From the NCBI GenBank assembly GCA_902476645.1, contig CABSEG010000010.1, positions 1-55,251 of the forward strand: a stretch of DNA of 55,251 nucleotides. Reading direction: 5' to 3'. This document shows positions 15,765 through 24,400 of this stretch, one piece after another. The DNA is from an uncultured Lachnospiraceae bacterium. Lineage in GTDB: Bacteria; Bacillota; Clostridia; Lachnospirales; Lachnospiraceae. The position numbers were made by a program, and so were the translations under genes. Position 1 is the first letter of the stretch. Each line of letters opens with the position of its first letter. The notes under the pieces are model-generated. The model was not told where the DNA came from, did not search any database, and was given only the letters and a program-made list of their open reading frames with translations.

Positions 15765-16775
15765 TTATTTGGTGATTGTACTTAATGGGATCATATAATA
15801 CCTTTCATCTTCTAAAGGCAACTCTCCCCACTTTTCCGGAACAATCGTCAGCGCTTCTATAAAATCCAGCAGAGCTTTAGCATGCAGCTGGGTATCACAG
15901 AGCACGGTGCCCAGGACGCTTCCTTCCTCTACCAGCCTTCTTACCTCGTCCACCCCGTCGATGCCTACCACCTGGATGTTCCCGCAGTTTTCTGCCTTTA
16001 AGGCCTCCACCGCTCCCAGCACCATATCGTCATTGTTGCTGATAATCAGCTCGATATCGTCTCCAAACTCCAAAAGCCACTGTCCCACCACAACTTTTGC
16101 CTGGTTCTTCTCCCAGTTGGCCACGCTGCTGACAATTTTCTCCGTCCGGATGCCATGCATCTCAAGTCCCTTCAGTACCCACTCAGAACGAATCAGGGTA
16201 TCCTGGTGGTTGGATTCTCCCTCCAGCATCGCAAACTCAATGATTCCATCCCCGTTTCGGTCTATGGTGTCCGGATCCTTTTCCATTGCCTGTGCAATGA
16301 GATCCGCTTGAAGCAGCGCCGACTGTTTGGCGTTGGACCCTTCATAGTAAACACCTTCGCTGCGAAAAATATCCTCCCTCACCGGCTCCCGGTTAAAAAA
16401 TACCAACGGAATACCAGCCTCAGAAGCCTTATCGATCATCACAGCCGCATTGGTTCTGTCCACAATATTGACCAGTAACAGATCGTACTCCAGGGAGATA
16501 TAGCGCTCGATTTGACTGTTTTGCTCCTGCTGACTTCCCCCTGCATCCGCAATATCCCTCTCAATCTTCACATTGGGATGTTCCTTTTCGTACTCGTAAA
16601 TCAATTCGTCCAAATGTCCGCAGATGTTATTAATATAGGCGTCCTCCCGGTTATAAACCGCAATTCCCACCCGAACTGTCCTTGTCTTTTTTTCCCAGGA
16701 AGATGTACACAGGACAATCAACAGTACCAGGAACGCCGCCAAAATTCCCGCCTGCAGCCAGCTCTTTTTCTTCAT
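15765..16775 (-). CDS. membrane-anchored glucose/galactose-type sugar-binding protein
   Basis: A 336-residue extracytoplasmic binding protein with an N-terminal membrane anchor (~8-23). It closely follows the E. coli MglB pattern: FFNREP, an EF-hand-like calcium loop DRNGDGIIE (172-180), NNDDMVLGAVEALK, VGIDG and GTVLCD. Positions matching the MglB sugar contacts are D45, H190, D192, R196, W221, the NN pair at 247-248 and D273; the Asn256 equivalent is Cys293. Ligand binding therefore looks preserved and points to glucose, galactose or a similar hexose. No ABC permease or ATPase is nearby, while a kinase and regulator are, so a sensing role as in the xylose-sensing XylFII-LytS system is more likely than transport. 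The cysteine in VLCTSS does not make a good lipobox. The start is ATG 16775 after AAGGGG. Confidence 0.85.
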   Translation of the reverse strand: MKKKSWLQAGILAAFLVLLIVLCTSSWEKKTRTVRVGIAVYNREDAYINNICGHLDELIYEYEKEHPNVKIERDIADAGGSQQEQNSQIERYISLEYDLLLVNIVDRTNAAVMIDKASEAGIPLVFFNREPVREDIFRSEGVYYEGSNAKQSALLQADLIAQAMEKDPDTIDRNGDGIIEFAMLEGESNHQDTLIRSEWVLKGLEMHGIRTEKIVSSVANWEKNQAKVVVGQWLLEFGDDIELIISNNDDMVLGAVEALKAENCGNIQVVGIDGVDEVRRLVEEGSVLGTVLCDTQLHAKALLDFIEALTIVPEKWGELPLEDERYYMIPLSTITK

Positions 16776-16803
16776 TGCCACATCCCCTTCCATCCTTCTC
16801 CAT

Positions 16804-17697
16804 TCAGTGAATGGGGAATAAATAGCTTTGCTCATCTCTCAGATTTTTTCCGGTAATCCATCGGTATTCCACATACACAGGCTCTTTTGTATTTTCATGT
16901 TCGATCGCCTTGATCGCCTCCCGCAGAGCGTGGACCCCCATGGCATACATGCTGTAGGCAATCACTCCCCGCACGCTTCCTTCCTCCATGGCCCTTAAAA
17001 TGGTCTCCGAATATCCCATCCCATAGATATCCCATCCCTTCTTGGCCCATTCTTCTGTTAACAGTTTCTCTGTTATTATCGGGTCACATCCCACCAGAAT
17101 GCCGGTTTCCTCCTTTATCTTCTCTGGCACCAGGTTTGCCTTCCGATCCGTAAAGGCCTTTCTTAAGCTTTCTTTTGCTCTTTTCGAAATTTGACTCTTC
17201 CCATCCACCAGAAGGATCGGCCTGTCCTCCGCTTGCTCTTTCAAAACCATGTCTGCCAAAAGCTGTGCTGCCTGATCGGTATCATACAGCACACTTCCTG
17301 CCTGGCAGGGAAAAGAACCTTGGGAATTTACCGTTATGACCGGAACCATGTCCTCCTTTTCCTCCAGGAACTGCTCCATACCATCCCCTTCATTTAAAGA
17401 CAGGATCATGGCCTGAGCGCCTCTCTCGTATTCCCGGTCCACCAGTTCCATCTGGGTAAGCGAGCCCTCTTCTTCCAGGGTTACATAGTTGATTTCCACC
17501 CGATCCTCATTGGCCGCCTCCTGGATTCCCCGGCGAAAATGCTCCCATACGGACGAGTTTTCCCCGGATATAAAAACCGATATCCTCTTGATCTCCTGTT
17601 TTTCTTCCCGTACCAGCAAATCCGTAGCGGACAGTGTGAAAAATACCGCCATCAGCGCGGCCACAAGAGCCAGCACCCATCTTTTCCACCCATCCAT
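16804..17697 (-). CDS. second membrane-anchored periplasmic-binding-like sensor protein
   Basis: A 297-residue protein with one N-terminal transmembrane anchor (~6-26) and a LacI/ribose-binding-type fold: ISVFISGENSSVWEHFRRGIQEA, AMILSLNEGDGMEQFL, VITVNSQG, YDTDQAAQLLADMVL and SVRGVIAYSMYAMGVHAL. The usual sugar-contact residues are not clearly kept, so ligand binding is uncertain; it may act as a partner subunit between the MglB-like protein and the kinase. It starts 2 bases after the kinase stop (GGAGAGATAAGTATG), which suggests translational coupling, and the MglB-like gene starts 28 bases after its end. No transporter genes accompany it. Confidence 0.75.
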   Translation of the reverse strand: MDGWKRWVLALVAALMAVFFTLSATDLLVREEKQEIKRISVFISGENSSVWEHFRRGIQEAANEDRVEINYVTLEEEGSLTQMELVDREYERGAQAMILSLNEGDGMEQFLEEKEDMVPVITVNSQGSFPCQAGSVLYDTDQAAQLLADMVLKEQAEDRPILLVDGKSQISKRAKESLRKAFTDRKANLVPEKIKEETGILVGCDPIITEKLLTEEWAKKGWDIYGMGYSETILRAMEEGSVRGVIAYSMYAMGVHALREAIKAIEHENTKEPVYVEYRWITGKNLRDEQSYLFPIH

Positions 17698-17699
17698 AC

Positions 17700-19466
17700 T
17701 TATCTCTCCTTATATTCCACAGCCGGAAGATGTAACAGCACCTCTGTCCCCACATCCAATTCTGAAGTAATGGTCAGTCCGTAGGCCTCTCCAAAATACA
17801 GCCGGATTCTCTCATGTACATTTCGCACGCCCAACCCGTTTCCGTTGGCCGTCTTTACCTCCTGGCTGTAATCCAAAAGGGCCTCCAGCTGTTCTTGCTT
17901 CATCCCCATGCCGTTGTCCTTCACGGAAATATAGAGATCCCCTTTTTCCAGGTAGGCACGAATGGTAATAAGCCCATCGCCGTACATGCCGTCCATACCA
18001 TGATAAATAGCATTTTCCACCAGAGGCTGTACTACCAGTTTGATAATTGACAGAGATTTTACCTCTTCCTGTATCTGAAATTCATATGTAAACGTATCTT
18101 TAAACCGGAGCGTCTGGATAATCAGATAGTTGCGCACATGCTCCAGTTCATCCCTCACAGGGATGATATGCTTTCCTTTGCTGAGACTGATGCGAAACAG
18201 TCTGGCCAAAGCCGTTACTACACGCACGGCATCCTGCTTTCGCTCTTCTTCAATCATCCAGACAATGATATCCAGGGTATTATACAGAAAGTGTGGGCTG
18301 ATCTGGGCCTGAAGGCTGTCCAAATCACTCTTTCTTCTCTCTTCCTGTTCCCGGATAATGTCCTGCATCAGCCCCTGAATTTTAACCGTCATCTTCTGAA
18401 TGGATTTTCCCAGATGATATATCTCAAAGCTTCCGGAGGTCTGCACCTTAATATCCAGTTCTCCCCCTGCAATTCTCTTAACGTCAGACTCCAACCTCTT
18501 AATGGGTCTTGTCAGGACTGTGGAAAGATAACTGCTAAGGAGCATGGACATAAACAATACCATCAAAATCATGAAAATGACAAACATCTGGTTTCTTAAG
18601 CTATCCCGCTGCAGATTATCCCGGTTGATCACACTCACTATCTTCCAGCCTGTATAGCCCACTGTCTTGATACAGCAAAGGGCCTGCTCCCCATTTAGCA
18701 CCACCTGACAGGTTCCATCTGGATAGGTTGCCAAAGTAGCTGAGGGTGCTTCCATAAACCCTTCATTAATCATGGCGTGACTGGGATGATAAATCAGATT
18801 TCCGTCTCCGTCAATCAGAAAAGAATACCGGTCTCTTGTCTGGACGCTGTTTCGAAAGATTTCCGCAAAAGCTCCATACCTCATATTAATCAGCAAAACT
18901 CCCTCCATGACGTCTTTCCCCTCTGTAATCTGTACAAAGCGGCTCATGGAAATGACCCATGGAAACTCCGAATCGCTCTCAAAATAGTTTTGAATACTGG
19001 GCTGAAAAAAATGAATATTCTCACTGTTGTGAAAGGCCTTTTTGTACCACTCCTCCTGCCTTATATCCGCATAGGGGGCCATGTTCAGGGCAGGCGTAGC
19101 CTGCAAAAGAGTTCCGTCCTTGCGAAACAGCGCAATGCTTTCCACGTTGTCTTTATAAGTGTCATACATAAACTGGAAGGACTGTCCCATCTCCCCTCCT
19201 TTTTTGATGACATTATAGTAAAGAGAATCTGACATGCGAATCATGTTGTGGATATACTGGGACATGGAAACATTGATCTGTTCCGCCAGCTCCTGGCTGT
19301 CATTCTCAATCACCAGGTCAATCTGTTCATTATACCTTTTTGAGATAAAAAATCCCATAAATCCGGCAATGGCCAGTGCCAATAGCACCATCAAGACATA
19401 CAGGATATTCCGCATACTCTGATTTAAAAAGAACTTTGTATATTTTTCTTTTAAATGTCCTAACAT
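17700..19466 (-). CDS. YesM/LytS-type sensor histidine kinase
   Basis: A 588-residue membrane kinase: transmembrane helix 1 (~20-41), a large extracellular dCache-like sensor (~42-290), helix 2 (~293-316), HAMP (~317-370), then the His_kinase domain with His392 in QISPHFLYNTLD and an ATPase domain with the N-box PLVENAIYHG and DNGMGM. Such kinases pair with AraC-type YesN regulators and often read carbohydrate signals, sometimes through a binding protein. The start at 19466 is preferred over an upstream in-frame ATG at 19508 because GGGAGTG lies before it and it leaves a 17-base gap after the regulator gene; the longer form would overlap that gene. Two binding-protein genes follow directly. 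Confidence 0.92.
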   Translation of the reverse strand: MLGHLKEKYTKFFLNQSMRNILYVLMVLLALAIAGFMGFFISKRYNEQIDLVIENDSQELAEQINVSMSQYIHNMIRMSDSLYYNVIKKGGEMGQSFQFMYDTYKDNVESIALFRKDGTLLQATPALNMAPYADIRQEEWYKKAFHNSENIHFFQPSIQNYFESDSEFPWVISMSRFVQITEGKDVMEGVLLINMRYGAFAEIFRNSVQTRDRYSFLIDGDGNLIYHPSHAMINEGFMEAPSATLATYPDGTCQVVLNGEQALCCIKTVGYTGWKIVSVINRDNLQRDSLRNQMFVIFMILMVLFMSMLLSSYLSTVLTRPIKRLESDVKRIAGGELDIKVQTSGSFEIYHLGKSIQKMTVKIQGLMQDIIREQEERRKSDLDSLQAQISPHFLYNTLDIIVWMIEEERKQDAVRVVTALARLFRISLSKGKHIIPVRDELEHVRNYLIIQTLRFKDTFTYEFQIQEEVKSLSIIKLVVQPLVENAIYHGMDGMYGDGLITIRAYLEKGDLYISVKDNGMGMKQEQLEALLDYSQEVKTANGNGLGVRNVHERIRLYFGEAYGLTITSELDVGTEVLLHLPAVEYKER

Positions 19467-19483
19467 GCACTCACTCCCGGCCC

Positions 19484-21097
19484 TTATCCCCGATGCTCCC
19501 TCCTGCACTGAATCGGGGAAAATCCAAACCTTTTCTTAAACACATGACTGAAATATCCCGCATCCGGATATCCGGTCTTCTCCGCAATCACATAGATCTT
19601 TTCATCTGTATCCTTCAATCTGCGGATGGCCTCCTCCATGCGCACCTTAGTTAAATACTCCACAAAACTTTCCCCGGTTTCCTTTTTAAAGAGGCTGGAA
19701 AAGTACGTAGGCGTCAAACCTACCCGGCCGGCCACCTTTTCCAGACTGATGTCGGGATCCCCGTACTCCTTTTCCATGTACTGTTTCGCCACCTCCACCA
19801 GGTTGGTCTCTTTGCTGTCTCTTTGGCCCTCGCAGGCTCTTCCAATCTTCAGACTGCTCTCTTCCATCCAGTTTAAAAATCTCTCCGGCTGGTCGTAGCG
19901 AAGCAGTACATTCAAATAATCCGGGACCCCTCCAAAAACGGTTTCCGCCTCAATTCCCTGCTGCTGCACCAGCATCACCAACACATTAACAATCTGAATA
20001 CAGTAGGCCTGGTAGTCAATCCTCCTCATTTTCCCTTCTGCGACCTGACTTCTGATTCGCTTTAGCGCCTGACGGATATTAGACTCCTTGCCAAATTTTA
20101 TGGCGGTACTCAGGTCGTCCACCGCACTCCGGTCCAGGCAAATTGCTTCGTCCTGCGCAGCATCAATATCTTCCATATAAATGACGTTTCCGTCCCCTCT
20201 CATCTTCCGGTATAAAAGTGCCTCCTTTGCCTCCTGGAAGGACTCCTGGCATTCTAAAAGCTTGTCCTTTCTCTTGCCCACGCCTATGGCAAGGTGAACT
20301 CCCATCACTCTGCGACCTTCCCTGGCCACCTCATTTAACCAGAACAAGATCTGCTCCGTCGAATCCTTCTTCTTCATACCAAAAATGATGCATTCCCCAA
20401 ACATATTATAAAAGGAAGCATAGGTGTGGCAGTCCCGACACTTTTCTCTAACCAGGGAGCGGATGTAGACATCCCAGAGCTGCCGCTCCATGGACTCCTC
20501 TCCCTCTCTTGGCTCAATGCGCTCAATCTGAATCAGGGCCACACACCAGCACTCTGCTCTGGCAATCCCCACCGCACAATTATCCAGTTCCTCTATGGCG
20601 TCTTTCTCACAGATATTGCCACTGATAATCCGATTCAACAGATTTTCCCGGATGATGGGAAGATTGGCAATATACTGCCGCTCCAGAATATGAATATTCT
20701 TCTTTTCTTCCATCACCTGATCCAGATTTTCTTTCACTTTCTTTAATGCCTCTTCCAGTTCAATAGCATTAATAGGTTTTAAGATGTAATCCGTCACATC
20801 GTAGGCCATTGCCTCCTTGGCATAGTTGAAATCATCATAGCCAGAAATGATCACCATCTTCATATGTGGATACTTCTTCCTCACAATCTTCAAAAGTTCC
20901 ATTCCATCCATGAACGGCATACGGATATCTGTGATCAAAAGATCCGCCTCCTGAACTTCCAAAAGCTCCATCACATCTTTTCCGTTAAACAGCGCTCCCA
21001 CGATCTCAAATCCCAGTTCTTCCCAACGGATATTGCGTCGGATGCTGTTTAACACCTCAGCCTCATCGTCGGCCAGTACTACCTTGTATTTATCCAT
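19484..21097 (-). CDS. YesN-type response regulator with AraC DNA-binding domain
   Basis: A 537-residue regulator: receiver domain (1-125) with the acidic pair D10-D11 and phospho-acceptor Asp57 in LLITDIRMPFMDG, Lys in DYILKPI, a long central region (~130-430), then an AraC/XylS double helix-turn-helix (~435-535) with LTPTYFSSLFKKETGESFVEYL and AEKTGYPDAGYFSHVFKKRFG. It is expected to activate genes for uptake or breakdown of the sensed sugar; the flanking GH3/cohesin operons are the obvious targets. The start at 21097 is supported by GGAAAAGGAAAA upstream and by a near-consensus promoter whose transcript would start near 21141. An upstream in-frame ATG at 21136 would be only ~5 bases from that transcript start. 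Confidence 0.93.
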   Translation of the reverse strand: MDKYKVVLADDEAEVLNSIRRNIRWEELGFEIVGALFNGKDVMELLEVQEADLLITDIRMPFMDGMELLKIVRKKYPHMKMVIISGYDDFNYAKEAMAYDVTDYILKPINAIELEEALKKVKENLDQVMEEKKNIHILERQYIANLPIIRENLLNRIISGNICEKDAIEELDNCAVGIARAECWCVALIQIERIEPREGEESMERQLWDVYIRSLVREKCRDCHTYASFYNMFGECIIFGMKKKDSTEQILFWLNEVAREGRRVMGVHLAIGVGKRKDKLLECQESFQEAKEALLYRKMRGDGNVIYMEDIDAAQDEAICLDRSAVDDLSTAIKFGKESNIRQALKRIRSQVAEGKMRRIDYQAYCIQIVNVLVMLVQQQGIEAETVFGGVPDYLNVLLRYDQPERFLNWMEESSLKIGRACEGQRDSKETNLVEVAKQYMEKEYGDPDISLEKVAGRVGLTPTYFSSLFKKETGESFVEYLTKVRMEEAIRRLKDTDEKIYVIAEKTGYPDAGYFSHVFKKRFGFSPIQCRREHRG

Positions 21098-21148
21098 ATC
21101 ACAATTTTCCTTTTCCATTTTTCCATTTTTATCCATGTCTCACAAAAG

Positions 21149-21178
21149 ATTATAGCATCAGTCGTTTTTTATTGTCAA
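21149..21178 (-). promoter_or_regulatory. near-consensus sigma-A promoter of the sensor operon
   Basis: On the minus strand, TTGACA (21173-21178) and TATAAT (21149-21154) are both perfect hexamers, spaced by 18 bases, with TGC directly before the -10. The predicted start near 21141 gives a leader of about 44 bases to the ATG at 21097. Such strength suggests constitutive production of the sensor. Confidence 0.88.
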
Positions 21179-21249
21179 TTCAACCGTGATCGGTGCGGCG
21201 AAAACGATCTGCATCCGTTATTATGTAGTACTGCATTTCTTTACAAGAT

Positions 21250-21291
21250 AAAAAATCAGGAAGTTCCACTTAACATAGATCCTTCCTGATT
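21250..21291 (-). terminator. intrinsic terminator after the third GH3 gene
   Basis: AATCAGGAAG (21254-21263) pairs over 10 bp with CTTCCTGATT (21282-21291); on the minus strand it runs into a six-T tract, TTTTTTATC. It lies ~120 bases past the GH3 stop and ahead of the sensor promoter. Confidence 0.82.
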
Positions 21292-21407
21292 CAATATATC
21301 TCTTTTTCAATATTTTAAGATATAATATGGAGCTGCCGCTCCATAGATATGACCATCTATTTTACAGCAGCTCCTTTTCACTTTTTACTTATTATCTGTC
21401 CGGCAAC

Positions 21408-24400
21408 TTAGAAAGCCGCAATCTTTTCCGCAGCATACTGCAAAATTAAAGTAGCATCGCTGGTATCGGCTGTGCCGTCGCCGTTGACATCTGCACTTGC
21501 TGCTTCTTCTGCAGAAAGACTTGTCATTTCTACACTTGCTCTTAGTACCATTGCACTATCACTTGTGGTAACCGTACCGTTTCCGTCCACATCACCAATC
21601 AGACGCGCATCTGCAACCTTCAAGGTCAGAGCCTCCACAGCTTCGTTTACTTCACTCTGGACTGCATCATCATTCTCATAAACTGCCTGTGCATCTGCCA
21701 CTACATCTGCCAATCCTTCAATGGTTCCCGCTACGTATGCATCTGCATTAGCCAAAATCTCATTTGCCTTTTCCAGCATAGACTGTAATGCAGCCTTATT
21801 TCCTTTCATTTCCAGATTCATAATGGCTTCGATTAATCCTGCATATGCATCGCTGATATCGCTATCTTCTCTGTCTGCGTCTGCAATAACTGCTTCTGCA
21901 TCGGCAATCGCATTTTCCAGATTCTTTAAAGACTCACTTGTGTACTTGCCGTCCAACAGATCCTTAGACGCATTAATCAGGCTCTGAAGAGAAGCTACAT
22001 CTGCTACCTCTGCCAGTTTGAACAATTCATCAAGAATTGCGTTCGCTGCTTCGTTTACCGCCTCCTGACTTGCGCTCTTGTCTGCCAATACTGCTTTTCC
22101 TGCCTCAACAGCTGCTTTAAGAGCATCTACATTTTCATAATTATCATCCAATGCCAAAATAGCCTCTGCTGCATTGATAGCCGTTGACAAATGTAATTTC
22201 TGTACGCCATATTCCAAGTTTCCAAACGCCGCTACCAAATTACTTACTGCCTCATCATAATCTGCCTGTGTCGCATTCTCATCAGCTACGACTGCCTCTG
22301 CCGCTTTCACAGCTTCTTGTACGGCAGCCCAGCTCTCTGAGGTGTACTCGGACTCATCCAAGCTATTAATCATAGCGATCAGTTTGCCAAGCCCATCATT
22401 TGCAACGCTTCCATTCACTTCACCTTTTTCATAAGACACCAGTGTTTGCAGAAGATCTGCATTGGTATCATTGAGAGCTTTTGCTTCAAAACCGTTCTCA
22501 TTTGCAAATTCGATAGAAGACATAATAAAGTTGCAGATATTGATAGATGCTTTCTGAAGATCTCCAAGACTGATCACCTGACTGTTGGTCAAGCTTCCGC
22601 TAGCAGGATTTGCCTTATAGGAAATAGTGGTTGTATAGCCGCCCCATCCCTGTCCAACTGTCATGGTTGCATAGCCTTCTTCAATGAGCTCATAAACTTC
22701 TGGATCCAAAATGTCAGGATCTGTCTCAGCGTTTCCGCTCACGCTAGTTGTCAGTGTCTCCGTTCCGTCTAATGCCAATTCATAAGCTCCCCAGTTCGGA
22801 ACTTCCTCTGTGATAACCGGGAGATCGGGATCTGTCTGATCCTGATAGCTGATGGTAGTCATGTTCACATAGCCTCTGCCGTTCCAATCCGGATCAGACT
22901 TAAAGCCTTTAATAATCTGGGCTGCGCCTTTGCCCGGGCAAACCAGATCGTTTCCTGCATGCATCTCATACATTGGTACGGACTGTCCTCCGCCCCAGTC
23001 AGTCATGATCATTCCCTGGAATCCCCACTCATTTCTTGCAAATGAGGTACACAGATCGTAATCATCTGCCGCCGGTCTTCCGTTATTTTGGTTGTAGGAA
23101 GTCATAATTGCCATCGGTTGTGCCTGCCTTACCACCATCTCAAAGCCCTTCAGATAAATCTCACGAAGTGCTCTCTCAGAAATAGTATTATTCTCAGAGT
23201 TTCTGTTGGTCTCCTGAGAGTTCACTGCATAGTGCTTAATGGTAACGCCAACACCCTTATTGGACTGTACCCCCAAAGTTGCAGCTGTGCCTGTCATACC
23301 TGTAACAAGCGGGTCCTCAGAATAGTACTCAAAGTTACGTCCGCAAAGTGCATTTCTATGGATATTCATGCCCGGTGCCAACCAGTTACCGATACCGAAT
23401 TCTTCCATCTCTTCGCCAACACCCTCGCCGTATGCGTAAACCTGCTCCATATCCCAAGTCTGGGCCAGCAGCGTTCCGATTGGCCATGCGGTTGCAAACT
23501 GATAATAGGTGGTTCCATCTTCCACATAAGACTGGGAAATACGCAGACCGGCAGGACCGTCAGAAAGATTCACTGGAACAATACCCTTTTCGTCGTTTCT
23601 CCAGGTAGCCCCTGCGACGCCCTGTACCGTCTTGTCTCCTGAATGACCGTTTACCAGTTCTGCCATTTCTTCCATCGTCAGTCCGGACACAAACTGTTCA
23701 ACGGTAATATCGCCATTATAAACATCCATTAAGGTATTTCCGCTAAAATCACCGTCAAATTTCTTTACGATCTCATTATATTCAACCGTGTAATCTGTAC
23801 TATTTGCATTCCCTGCCTCAACACGGGAAACAGTACCGACTGCACCATCCTCATTCTCTGCAAACAGATATTCGGTCTGCGTAGTATCGGAGGTATATAC
23901 TGTCACATCTTCGCCATTTTTGATCACCGTAGGAGCCTGATATCCTCCGAAATGCAGATTGATCGTCTGTGCGTCTGCGATCTCTTCTGCCTCACCTTCA
24001 TAGGTAATGGGGGTTGCGCCATCTGTAGTCAGAATATCCAACTCTGGATACTTTTCGTCCTGCTCCAGATTCGGGTTCTTTTCCGGCAATACCATCAAAT
24101 TACTGTACTGTTCTGTAATCACATCTTCGCTCAGGGACAATTTGCCGGCTACATGAGTATTTCTGGAAGAATTACCCACACGAATAATATAATCTCCATC
24201 TTCCATTATGTAAGCAGCAAGATCCTCGTCATAGGAACCCATTTCAGTTGTGTCAAAACTAATGGTAAGGGTCTGCTCCTCGCCTGGTGCCAGTTCGTCT
24301 GTCTTTGCGTAGCCTGCTAGCTCCTGATAAGGCTTATCCAGCTTTCCATCAGGTGCTGAGAAGTAAACTTCCACAACTTCCTTTCCGGAAACAGAACCCA

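Larger units (their letters stand above)
21098..21407 (-). other. 310-bp gap: sensor promoter, GH3 terminator and alternative hairpins
   Basis: No ORF is supported here. From right to left it holds competing short hairpins at 21329-21374 (GGAGC/GCTCC locally, or GGAGCTGC with GCAGCTCC across 46 bases), the terminator of the third GH3 gene (21250-21291), and the sensor operon promoter (21149-21178). A short inverted repeat, GATCG-N12-CGATC (21188-21209), lies just upstream of the -35. Confidence 0.6.

Noticed and set aside
16233..16262. Calcium loop DRNGDGIIE in the sugar-binding protein as a dockerin repeat
   Set aside because: There is a single copy inside an MglB-like fold at the known calcium site of that family, with no second repeat.
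16690..16720. Lipobox in the MglB-like protein (VLCTSS)
   Set aside because: The residue before Cys is Leu rather than Gly, Ala or Ser, so signal peptidase II cleavage is unlikely; an uncleaved anchor fits better.
21188..21209. GATCG-N12-CGATC inverted repeat upstream of the sensor promoter as an operator
   Set aside because: Only five paired bases with no further symmetry, which is easily due to chance.
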